Source: an uncultured Clostridia bacterium
GTDB lineage: Bacteria > Bacillota > Clostridia > Oscillospirales > Oscillospiraceae
Direction of reading: 5' to 3'
Length of the DNA: 7,860 nt
Assembly (NCBI GenBank): GCA_946060825.1
Contig: CAMGPO010000044.1
Location: 1-7,860, forward strand
The position numbers and the translations under genes are program-made. Below are positions 1-6,164 of the stretch, one piece after another (the stretch's first letter is position 1; each line of letters starts with the position of its first letter). Under the pieces are notes generated by a model. That model was given only the letters and a program-made list of their open reading frames with translations, did not search any database and was not told where the DNA came from.

Positions 1-263
1 GCACATTTCACAACCCAAAGCACAAGAAAAAAGACACAACCCACACCACAATCATTCTCTTTCCCTTCGAGGTAAATGCTGCCGCCGTCCTTGGCATAGA
101 TACCAAACAGACACTTCATCAGGGTGGACTTTCCGGCGCCGTTTTCACCCATCAGGGCATGGACGGTACCGCGTTTGACCGTCAAAGAGACATGATCCAG
201 CGCCTTGACGCCGGGGAATGTCTTTGTAATGTCTGTCATCTGCAGCAAGACATCCTGCTCCAT
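1..263 (-). CDS. mglA: Sugar ABC transporter ATP-binding protein (MglA-type), 5' part only
   Basis: This is the N-terminal 87 residues of an ABC ATPase that would power uptake of a sugar captured by the neighbouring binding protein. The ATG at 263 is chosen because an AAGGAGGA ribosome site (280-273) lies 9 bases upstream; the ATG at 271 is too close to that site and in another frame. Residues 9-38 have the usual start of the carbohydrate-importer ATPases ([20 protein letters not shown]), and GENGAGKST at 39-47 is the Walker A loop. [20 protein letters not shown] at 50-69 matches the MglA/RbsA/XylG group closely. After residue 69 the similarity ends at once: residues 70-87 are hydrophobic and cysteine-containing, where the family has a charged stretch leading to the Q-loop. 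The frame stays open but bases 1-56 are probably not native coding sequence. MglA is preferred over RbsA or XylG because of the adjacent mglB. Full-length relatives are about 500 residues with two ATPase domains. Confidence 0.85.
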   Translation of the reverse strand, partial: MEQDVLLQMTDITKTFPGVKALDHVSLTVKRGTVHALMGENGAGKSTLMKCLFGIYAKDGGSIYLEGKENDCGVGCVFFLVLWVVKC

Positions 264-283
264 ATCTTCATGTCCTCCTTCTT

Positions 284-317
284 AAAAAAGGCAGCCGCCG
301 CCGAGGCGGCAGCTGCC
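284..317 (-). terminator. Intrinsic terminator between mglB and mglA
   Basis: On the minus strand, GGCAGCTGCCGCC pairs with GGCGGCGGCTGCC through 12-13 base pairs, including one G-U pair, around a tight loop (CTCG if the innermost pair is open). Six T residues (289-284) follow directly. It starts 26 bases after the mglB stop and ends just before the mglA ribosome site. The position suggests partial termination, so that binding protein is made in excess over ATPase, as is common in binding-protein operons. That mglA is read only by read-through is inference. Confidence 0.85.
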
Positions 318-343
318 CTTGCGTTTATGGGTTTGGGTGCAGC

Positions 344-1537
344 TTATGCGGTGTAGGGAGCGTAAGCAACGAACAGCTTGTTGGCGATGCCCTCAGCGAC
401 CGTGTACATATCCGCATTGGTGGCGGCAGCGGCGGCCACGGCGTCAGCCATGGAGGAGCCGGTGCCCACGGAGGAGGCGACGGAAGCGATGGCGGCGGCC
501 ATGCCCTCAGCGTCCTGCTTGACGGTACCGGTCATCTTGCCGGCGGCGATCAACTGCTTGGCGGAATCGGTGGCGTCAACGCCGAACACGGGGATGGTGG
601 TCACGCCCTCGGCGCCGGTGTTGTAGCCAGCGGCCTCCAGAGCGGAGATGCAGCCCTCAGCCATGTTGTCGTTGTTGCAGATGATGAGCTCGATCATGTT
701 GCCGTTGGCTTCGTTGTACTGGGACAGGTTGGTGTTCATGTAGTCCAGCGCAGCCTGAGCGGACCACTGGCCGTTCTGGTCGACCTGATAGCCCTGGGTG
801 TTGGCAGCGTCGAAGTAAGCAAGCTCGGGCTTGCCGTTCTCGGTCAGGATGGCGTTGGCATCCTCGACGCCGTACTGGGTGCGGTAGATGGCCTCGACGT
901 TGGCCTCGTCGCCCTTGAACATGGCGTAGGAGATGACGCCGTCGCCGTTCAGATCGATGGCGTCGTAGTTCTCGAGGACATACTCGCCGATCATCTTGCC
1001 CTGCAGGTGGCCGGCCTCGGGGGCGTCGGTACCGACAAAGCTGATGTTCTCATAGGCGTTCAGGACGGAGCCTTCGGAGCCGTCCTCTTCGACTGCACGG
1101 TTGAAGAACACGACGGGAGTCTCGCCGGCCATTTCGATGATGGTCTTGGCAGCATCGGAAGAACCGGAGGTGACAAGGTTGACGACCAGCAGGTTGCAGC
1201 CGGTGGTCAGCGCGGTCTGAATCTGCTCGTTCTGCGTGGTCTGGTTGCCGTTGCCGTCATAGTCCTGGTAGGCAATGCCCAAGGTGTCCCACTGGGCGTC
1301 CAGAGCGGTACGGACGCTGGAAATGTAGGTGTCGGCAAAGCTGTAATAGAACACACCGACGTTCAGCTCGGAGACATCACCGGCAGACTCTTCGGCAGCG
1401 GGCTCCTCAGCGGGAGTCTCGGCGGCGGGCTCTTCGGCAGCGGGCTCTTCCGCGGCAGGCTCCTCGGTCTTGGCGCCGCAGGCAACCAGAGCGAGAACCA
1501 TGACCAGCGCAAGCAGCAGGGCAATAAGCTTTTTCAT
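344..1537 (-). CDS. mglB: Galactose/glucose-type sugar-binding lipoprotein (MglB)
   Basis: This 397-residue extracytoplasmic binding protein would capture a hexose and hand it to the MglA/MglC importer. ATG 1537 is chosen over the in-frame ATG at 1555, because the latter lies in the ribosome site (GGAGG, about 10-11 bases from 1537). A lipoprotein signal (residues 1-20) ends in LVAC with lipidated Cys20, so the protein is anchored to the membrane. Residues 24-53 are a Glu/Pro/Ala tether. The two-lobe Peripla_BP_4 fold spans about 58-390. DLNGDGVIS (195-203) matches the EF-hand-like calcium loop of E. coli MglB. By eye alignment, sugar-contact positions are kept at Asn146 (VVFFNR), Arg219, Trp258, Asn289 (CNND) and Asp321 (PVFGVD). 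The E. coli His152, Asp154 and Asn256 positions become Asn213, Glu215 and Gln341, so the preferred sugar may differ somewhat. It precedes mglA and has its own predicted promoter. Family membership is well supported; the exact ligand is inferred. Confidence 0.92.
   Translation of the reverse strand: MKKLIALLLALVMVLALVACGAKTEEPAAEEPAAEEPAAETPAEEPAAEESAGDVSELNVGVFYYSFADTYISSVRTALDAQWDTLGIAYQDYDGNGNQTTQNEQIQTALTTGCNLLVVNLVTSGSSDAAKTIIEMAGETPVVFFNRAVEEDGSEGSVLNAYENISFVGTDAPEAGHLQGKMIGEYVLENYDAIDLNGDGVISYAMFKGDEANVEAIYRTQYGVEDANAILTENGKPELAYFDAANTQGYQVDQNGQWSAQAALDYMNTNLSQYNEANGNMIELIICNNDNMAEGCISALEAAGYNTGAEGVTTIPVFGVDATDSAKQLIAAGKMTGTVKQDAEGMAAAIASVASSVGTGSSMADAVAAAAATNADMYTVAEGIANKLFVAYAPYTA
1388..1468 (-). 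repeat. Imperfect 15-base tandem repeat coding for EEPAA linker units
   Basis: These bases encode residues 24-50 of MglB, where EEPAA-like pentapeptides (EEPAA, EEPAA, EEPAA, ETPA, EEPAA) occur in tandem. The units differ at third codon positions, so the array is an old coding repeat rather than a fresh slippage product. It forms a flexible acidic tether between the lipidated cysteine and the binding domain. Such tethers are common in lipoproteins of gut Clostridia. Confidence 0.75.
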
Positions 1538-1572
1538 GGTAAATCTTTCCTCCATTTGTATTTTTTGCAGAG

Positions 1573-1594
1573 GGACAGCATCAGGGTACTGTCC
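1573..1594 (-). promoter_or_regulatory. 5'-leader hairpin of the mglB transcript
   Basis: On the minus strand, GGACAGTA and TGCTGTCC form an eight-pair stem (one G-U pair) around the hexaloop CCCTGA. The predicted transcription start is near 1600, so this stem would sit within about seven bases of the 5' end of the mRNA. That is a place where stems protect messages from 5'-end decay. No T-run follows, so it is not a terminator. A role as a protein-binding inverted repeat is also possible. Confidence 0.5.
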
Positions 1595-1607
1595 TTTCTA
1601 CAAGAAC

Positions 1608-1636
1608 ATTCTAGTGCTTTTCCGCGTCGAAAACAA
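1608..1636 (-). promoter_or_regulatory. Predicted sigma-A promoter for mglB
   Basis: On the minus strand, a good -10 element TAGAAT (1613-1608, five of six consensus bases) is preceded at exactly 17 bases by TTGTTT (1636-1631), a weak -35. An A-rich run (CATAAAAAAACG) lies just upstream, as an UP element would. Transcription would start near 1600, about 60 bases before the mglB ATG. The weak -35 fits a promoter that depends on an activator such as the YesN-type regulator encoded upstream. Confidence 0.5.
1618..1633. promoter_or_regulatory. Imperfect palindrome inside the mglB promoter spacer (candidate operator)
   Basis: The 16 bases TTTTCCGCGTCGAAAA (plus strand) have matching outer arms of five bases (TTTTC/GAAAA on the minus strand) with two mismatched central positions on each side. 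The element covers the -35/-10 spacer and touches the -35 box, where a bound protein would affect polymerase. It does not match the catabolite-repression cre consensus well. It may be chance, as short AT arms are frequent. Confidence 0.25.
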
Positions 1637-1723
1637 TGCGTTTTTTTATGGAGAATGTTAATAATTTTCCGGTTCCCACCCGACCCCACAAAAAGCAACA
1701 TCATATTTTGTGCAGTTTGACCA

Positions 1724-2689
1724 TCAGTTGAAGGAAAACAACACCTTTTGGTTCTCGATGTCAAACATATTCTCCCGGGTCACAGTAGAGGTGGGCGTGT
1801 CCATCAACTCGGCGGCGTTGTAGGTCTCGCCGTTCAGCAAGCCGTAGGCCGCCTCCACGCCGAGGTAGCCCATGGCGTAGGGGTTCTGGACGATCAGGGC
1901 GTCCACAGCGCCGGACTGCATCAGGTCGACGGTGATGACGTTGCTGTCGAAGCCCACCATGCGGACGCAGTCCTCCAGAGCCTGACCGGCGACGGCCCGG
2001 GCCGCGCCGACGCTGGTCGGCTCGTTGAAGCCCACCAGGACGTTGATCTCCGGATGCTCCCGCAGCAGCTCCGCTGCTCTCTCTTCGGCGTCCTCCTGGG
2101 TGGAGAGGGCGTTGACCGTGTAGATCCCGGCCACGCGGCTGTCCTCCAGGGCCGCCTCCCGAAAGCCCCACTCACGCTCCTGGCCGTTGCGGCTGACCTG
2201 GGCGTAGTTGACGAGGCCGATGACCAGGGTCTCCTCCTTCGTGTCCAGGGCCGCGGCGGCGGCCTGCCGGCCGGCGGCCACGTTGTCGGTGCCGATGCGG
2301 ACGCTGACGTGCTCCGAGTCGACGTCGCTGTCGATGACCACGATCTTCACGCCCCGGGCCGCCGCCGCGTCGATGGCGGCAGCGTTCTCCTCATAGCTGA
2401 TGGCGGAAAAGACGATGGCGTCCACCCCGCTGTCCACAGCTTCCTCGATGTATTGGTTCTGGGTCTCGTAGTCCTCCTCAGTCTCGGGACCGGTGATGGT
2501 CAGGTCGATGTTGTACTCGCTGCTGGCGGCGTTGGCTCCGGCAAAGACCGACTTCCAGAACTCCGTCTCCGTGGACTTGACGACCATGGCGACGGAATGG
2601 CGCTCCGTTTCCGCCGGACGGCTGGCGCAGCCGGACAGCGGGAGCAGGACCAGAAGAAGCAGCGCCAGAAGTTTCTTACCGGTTCTCAT
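1724..2689 (-). CDS. Sugar-binding lipoprotein of the RbsB type, probable co-sensor of the two-component system
   Basis: This 321-residue lipoprotein has a signal peptide ending in LSGC (lipidated Cys21) and a Peripla_BP_4 two-lobe fold over about residues 32-318. ATG 2689 has GGAGG at 2700-2696, six bases upstream, and the gene overlaps the end of the kinase gene by 14 bases, so the two are translationally coupled. Compared by eye with E. coli ribose-binding protein, pocket positions are kept at Phe44/Trp45, Asp120, Arg172, Asn222, Asp248 and Gln268, while the arginine after the Asp120 equivalent is Ser121. The calcium loop of MglB is absent. The importer already has its own binding protein next door, and this one is fused into the regulator-kinase unit. 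It may therefore present a bound sugar to the kinase, as XylFII does to LytS in Clostridium beijerinckii. An alternative is a second feeder protein for the same importer. The ligand cannot be named from sequence. Confidence 0.88.
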   Translation of the reverse strand: MRTGKKLLALLLLVLLPLSGCASRPAETERHSVAMVVKSTETEFWKSVFAGANAASSEYNIDLTITGPETEEDYETQNQYIEEAVDSGVDAIVFSAISYEENAAAIDAAAARGVKIVVIDSDVDSEHVSVRIGTDNVAAGRQAAAAALDTKEETLVIGLVNYAQVSRNGQEREWGFREAALEDSRVAGIYTVNALSTQEDAEERAAELLREHPEINVLVGFNEPTSVGAARAVAGQALEDCVRMVGFDSNVITVDLMQSGAVDALIVQNPYAMGYLGVEAAYGLLNGETYNAAELMDTPTSTVTRENMFDIENQKVLFSFN

Positions 2690-4391
2690 AGTCCTCCTCC
2701 TTCAGAATCTTCGGCATCCGGATGGTGACGCTGGTGCCCTCATCCGGCTCGCTGTCGATGGTGATGCCGTATTTCTCCCCAAAATAGATCTTCAGCCGGT
2801 CGTTGACGTTCTTGATACCGATGCCGGTCCGGTCGCTGCGCTCCTTACGCAGCATGGCCTCGATCTGCGCCGGCTCTATGCCCACGCCGTTGTCGGCCAC
2901 GACAAAGAGAATGTCCTCCCCCTCGGGCCGGATGGTGATGGTGATCTCCCCCTCGTCCACCAGACCGTTGATACCGTGGTAGATGGCGTTCTCGATGATC
3001 GGCTGGAGGGTGATCTTGTTGCAGAGATAGTCGAGGCAGCCCTCGTCCACGTCGAAGCGGTAGCAGAACTGATCCTTGTAGCGGTGCTTCTGGATCTGCA
3101 GGTAGCTCTCGGCGTGCTGCAGCTCGCTGCGGATCGGGATCAGCTCATGGCCGCGGCTGATGCTGATGCGGAAGAGCCGGGCAAGGGCGTTGACCATCTG
3201 CACCGCCTCGGCGTTGCGCCCCTGCTCGCACATCCAGGCGATGGAGTCCAGGGTGTTGTAGAGGAAATGGGGATTGATCTGGGCCTGCAGGGCCTTCAGC
3301 TCCGTCTTGCGGAGGTTGATCTCCTCGCCGCGAACCGTCTCCATCAGCCGCTGGATCTGTCCGACCATGTGGCTGAAGGTCTCGGACAGCTCCCGCACCT
3401 CCCGGGATCCGCCGACGGGCACATAGGTGAAGTGGTCGGCGTCCCGCTCAAACTGGCGCATGGCGCCGGAGAGGCCCTGCAGGGGCCGGGACAGGACACG
3501 GGACAGGGCAACGCCGCTGATGGCCGCCGTCAGCAGTACCACCGCGGCAACCAGCACCAGAATCCGGGCCGCCTCCGCAACATTGGCGCTGATAACCTCG
3601 TCCACATAGCTGACGCCGACGACCCTCCAGTTGCAGTTTTCCAGAGACTGAACAGCGTAGATCACGTTGCCCTCCACATGGGCGCCGTCGGTCAGGGAGG
3701 CAATCAGCGCCGTGTTCTCGTCCTTGAGAGCGGAATAGATGAGCTGCTGTTGGGGGTGGTAGATGATGCTGCCGGACTCGTCCATCAGGAAGCAGTAGCC
3801 GTGCTGGCCGATGCCGACGTTGTTGATGTACTCAGAGATGCTGGTGAAGCTGAGATCCAGAGCCGCCCACTTCTCCGCCTCCGCCGTGTCCACCGGCTCC
3901 ACCATGGTGACGACCCAGGGGTAGTAGCCGGGGAAGATCGTCTCCACATGGGGATCGGAGATGTAGCCGGCCTCATAGTCCCCCAGCGTCTCCTGGTTGA
4001 AGGAGAGGTTCTGCCAGATCTCCGGTCGTGGTCTGTGGCCCAGGCTGCGGCAGGTGAGCATGGTGCCGTCCTCGTCGTAGGTCGTGACCGCCACCACGTC
4101 GGATCGGATCTGCAGCAGGGCCGCAAAGAAATCGTTCCGGGCCGTCTCCGGATCCTCCAGCTTGTCCTGCAGAAGAGCCATGACGCCGTTCATATCGTCG
4201 ATGTAGCTGCCCACGGTGTTGCTGACCTGCACCACCGCCTGACGGCTGGAGGTCTGGGCGCTGCGGATCAGGGAGTGGCGGTAGACATTCAGGAAAAAGA
4301 CGATGGCGCAGGCCATGATGCCCAGCACCAGACCGGTCACCAGCAGCACGATGATGGCGGTCATGCTCAGACCGTTCTGACTGCGCTTCAC
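2676..4391 (-). CDS. YesM/LytS-type sensor histidine kinase with Cache-like sensor domain
   Basis: This 571-residue membrane kinase would phosphorylate the regulator encoded just upstream. The start is GTG 4391, whose GTGA overlaps the regulator's stop codon by four bases; GGAGG lies seven bases before it. Segment 10-35 is the first membrane helix. Residues 36-273 form a large extracytoplasmic sensor with dCache-like signatures (YISDPH at 143-148, then MDESGSIIYHP at 203-213). The second helix is at about 274-296, followed by a HAMP region to about 349. The histidine kinase part (PF06580 type) has QINPHFLYNTL at 371-381 with phosphoacceptor His375. The ATPase domain shows QPIIENAIYHG (463-473), DNGVGI (500-505) and GIGIKN (523-528). 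All key residues are present. Its 3' end overlaps the binding-protein gene, implying joint production. The sensor may read a ligand directly, through the binding protein, or both. A longer open frame continuing upstream over the regulator is not used. Confidence 0.93.
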   Translation of the reverse strand: MKRSQNGLSMTAIIVLLVTGLVLGIMACAIVFFLNVYRHSLIRSAQTSSRQAVVQVSNTVGSYIDDMNGVMALLQDKLEDPETARNDFFAALLQIRSDVVAVTTYDEDGTMLTCRSLGHRPRPEIWQNLSFNQETLGDYEAGYISDPHVETIFPGYYPWVVTMVEPVDTAEAEKWAALDLSFTSISEYINNVGIGQHGYCFLMDESGSIIYHPQQQLIYSALKDENTALIASLTDGAHVEGNVIYAVQSLENCNWRVVGVSYVDEVISANVAEAARILVLVAAVVLLTAAISGVALSRVLSRPLQGLSGAMRQFERDADHFTYVPVGGSREVRELSETFSHMVGQIQRLMETVRGEEINLRKTELKALQAQINPHFLYNTLDSIAWMCEQGRNAEAVQMVNALARLFRISISRGHELIPIRSELQHAESYLQIQKHRYKDQFCYRFDVDEGCLDYLCNKITLQPIIENAIYHGINGLVDEGEITITIRPEGEDILFVVADNGVGIEPAQIEAMLRKERSDRTGIGIKNVNDRLKIYFGEKYGITIDSEPDEGTSVTIRMPKILKEEDYENR

Positions 4392-5983
4392 GGCCGTTCC
4401 TCCTTCCCACCCCCGCCGCGCCGGAGCTGGGCCGGCGACAGGCCGTAATACTTCTTGAAGCAATAGCTGAAATAGTGCTGGTCGGAGTAGCCGCAGCGGC
4501 GGGCCACCTCCAGGATCTTGAGACTTGTTGTCGTCAGAAGCTCCTGGGCCACCTCCATCCGCTTCTTGATGAGCAGGTTGATAAAGGTGTCGCCGGCGTA
4601 TTTCTTCATATTGGCGCTGAGGTAGTTGGGACTCACATGGAGTTCCTCGCTGACCGTGCCCAGGGACAGGCCCTCGTCCATATAGCTGCGGTTGATGGCC
4701 TCCATGGCCTTGTCGCAGAGCAGGCTGACGCCCTCCTTCCGCTGGTTGGCGATCAGATCCCGGGCTGTCAGGCAGAGGTCGGTCACCCGGCGCTGCAGCT
4801 CCCGCTCCGGGATGCCGGAGAAGAGGCTGTCGGGGATCCGGCAGCGCCGCCGCGCCTCGGCCGCCTGCTCCGCAGGAAGGGCGGCGTGAAGCGCCCGGAA
4901 GGACGCCGCCAGAAGCTGCAGCACCATCAGATCCCGGAGGCTGCCGTCCTCGCCGCAGGCGGCGAAGATCCGGACAAGCTGACCCTCCAGCTCGCCGCGT
5001 CCCGCGCTGCGGATCATGCCGTCCAGACGGTCGAGAACCTCGCCGATCTCCTCCGGCAGGGGCGTGCGGCCCTCCGGCAGCGCCGGGGCGTGGTAGACGC
5101 CGCTCTCGCCCGCGGGGGCCGTCCGCAGCAGATCCACGGCCTCCCGGCAGGCGCCGTGACACCGGGCCAGGGAATCCGCCGGGCGGCTGACTCCGACCCG
5201 GCACTGCAGTTCCAGCACCCGGCCCACGGCCTGCACCAGCTCATCCAGGGCGATGGGCAGGTCGGAAAAGTCCCGATCCGTCACCAGCAGCGTCAGAACC
5301 CGGCCGCCGGCACAGAAGCTGCGGCTGCGGAAGTATTTTTCCAGAATCAGATCCACAGCCCGGGCCGTCTCCGCGGCGGTGCGGTTTTCCTCTCCGCTGC
5401 GCAGCTCCGTGGCCAGCACCGTGAACTGCACTGCCTCCGACGGCTCCGCCAGGATGCCGGCCCGAACCGCCTCCTCGGCGAGGGCCGCCCCGTCCAGCTC
5501 CTGCTCCTCGGTGAACTCGTCCAGCAGCAGCGGGGCCACCAGAGCCAGCCAGTCCGCCGGGCCGCGGCCCGGCTCCGAGAGGGAGCGGTCGGCCTGTTCC
5601 ATCTTCTGGTGGATCTCCCCGAGGGCCTCCGTCAGCTCCACCATGCCGATGGGCTTGAGCAGATAGCGGATGACGTTATAGGCAATGGCCTGCTGGGCAT
5701 ATTCAAAGTCGTCGTAGCCGCTGAGGAAGGCGATCTGGGTGCAGGGCCGCAGCTCCCGCACCTGCCGCGCCAGTTCCACGCCGGAGATGAAGGGCATCCG
5801 GATGTCCGTCAGCAGCAGATCCGGCTGGAGCTGCTCCACGAGCTGGATGGCATCCAGACCGTTGCCCGCGCTGCCCACCAGCCGGAAGCCGATCTCCTCC
5901 CAGCGCACCATCTGGCAGACGGCCTCCCGCAGCTCCGTCTCATCGTCGGCGACCACGACGGTATAGATCCGTTTCTCCTCCAT
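4388..5983 (-). CDS. YesN-type response regulator with AraC DNA-binding domain
   Basis: This 531-residue cytoplasmic transcription regulator is the partner of the kinase that follows it. The ATG at 5983 is preferred over the in-frame ATG at 6007, since the AGGAGG ribosome site (about 5997-5992) lies eight bases upstream of 5983. The receiver domain (about 5-122) has the acidic pair Asp13/Asp14, phosphoacceptor Asp60 in LLLTDIRMP, Ser88 and Lys110 in LLKP. A long middle region (about 130-415), leucine- and arginine-rich and not clearly matched to a domain, is typical of the YesN group. The AraC-type tail (about 421-522) holds two helix-turn-helix units, near 441-462 and 488-511 (EVARRCGYSDQHYFSYCFKK). 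Members usually activate a neighbouring carbohydrate transporter, so the predicted target is the mglB promoter. The gene is the first of the coupled regulator-kinase-binding protein unit. Confidence 0.93.
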   Translation of the reverse strand: MEEKRIYTVVVADDETELREAVCQMVRWEEIGFRLVGSAGNGLDAIQLVEQLQPDLLLTDIRMPFISGVELARQVRELRPCTQIAFLSGYDDFEYAQQAIAYNVIRYLLKPIGMVELTEALGEIHQKMEQADRSLSEPGRGPADWLALVAPLLLDEFTEEQELDGAALAEEAVRAGILAEPSEAVQFTVLATELRSGEENRTAAETARAVDLILEKYFRSRSFCAGGRVLTLLVTDRDFSDLPIALDELVQAVGRVLELQCRVGVSRPADSLARCHGACREAVDLLRTAPAGESGVYHAPALPEGRTPLPEEIGEVLDRLDGMIRSAGRGELEGQLVRIFAACGEDGSLRDLMVLQLLAASFRALHAALPAEQAAEARRRCRIPDSLFSGIPERELQRRVTDLCLTARDLIANQRKEGVSLLCDKAMEAINRSYMDEGLSLGTVSEELHVSPNYLSANMKKYAGDTFINLLIKKRMEVAQELLTTTSLKILEVARRCGYSDQHYFSYCFKKYYGLSPAQLRRGGGGKEERP

Positions 5984-6015
5984 GCCGTCCTCCTCCTTGC
6001 TTCCCATTTTTTCTT

Positions 6016-6044
6016 ATCTTACCAAATCCATGGCGCCGATACAA
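6016..6044 (-). promoter_or_regulatory. Predicted promoter for the regulator-kinase-binding protein unit
   Basis: On the minus strand, TTGTAT (6044-6039) and TAAGAT (6021-6016) are separated by 17 bases. Three of six and four of six bases agree with consensus, so the promoter is weak. Transcription would start near 6009, giving a short leader of about 25 bases that includes the ribosome site. The start at ATG 5983 fits this leader better than the ATG at 6007. Confidence 0.4.
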
Positions 6045-6112
6045 GCTGGGCCGCGCAAAAAGCTCCGGTTTTCCGGGATTTACAGATTTTTCATGCAGAA
6101 ACGTTTTCTTTC

Positions 6113-6121
6113 TGATATACT
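6113..6121 (+). promoter_or_regulatory. Predicted extended -10 promoter for the DUF1538 gene
   Basis: TGATATACT is an extended -10 element (TGn before TATACT, five of six consensus bases). No good -35 lies 16-18 bases upstream, which an extended -10 can tolerate. Transcription would start near 6128, only four bases before the TTG at 6132, supporting translation from the TTG at 6165. Confidence 0.5.
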
Positions 6122-6146
6122 ATAGAAAAGTTTGGCTTCTGCCGGG

Positions 6147-6154
6147 AAAGGAGG
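6147..6154 (+). promoter_or_regulatory. Ribosome binding site that sets the DUF1538 start
   Basis: AAAGGAGG is a near-perfect ribosome site ten bases before TTG 6165. The open frame extends up to TTG 6132, but that codon lies before this site and nearly at the predicted transcript end. There is no ATG in frame near the protein's natural beginning, so a TTG start is required. Confidence 0.75.
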
Positions 6155-6164
6155 CTCCGCCGTC

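Noticed and set aside
1690..1716. Possible terminator after the second binding protein (CACAAAA ... TTTTGTG)
   Set aside because: Only a seven-pair AT-rich stem with a loop of about 12 bases and no T-run after it; too weak to call.
1748..2728. 326-codon open frame on the plus strand, opposite the second binding protein
   Set aside because: Antisense shadow with no domain or ribosome site, opposite a lipoprotein with a clear signal and fold.
2493..4448. 651-codon open frame on the plus strand, opposite the kinase gene
   Set aside because: It lies antisense to a kinase with every catalytic motif intact, has no ribosome site, and its composition (many V, L, H, D, G) is the usual mirror of GC-rich coding sequence.
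4392..5204. 270-residue N-terminal extension of the kinase frame
   Set aside because: It is an alternate frame of the regulator gene on the same strand, with low-complexity P, R and G content. The GTG at 4391 has a proper ribosome site and the classic GTGA overlap.
6097..6110. Candidate catabolite-repression cre site near the DUF1538 promoter (CAGAAACGTTTTCT)
   Set aside because: The core AA.CG.T..C matches, but the flanking TG and terminal A of the consensus are missing, so a cre call is not supported.
4475..6115. 546-codon open frame on the plus strand, opposite the response regulator
   Set aside because: Antisense shadow of the intact regulator; it yields no recognisable domain and is rich in Q, H, R and A as antisense of GC-rich genes is.
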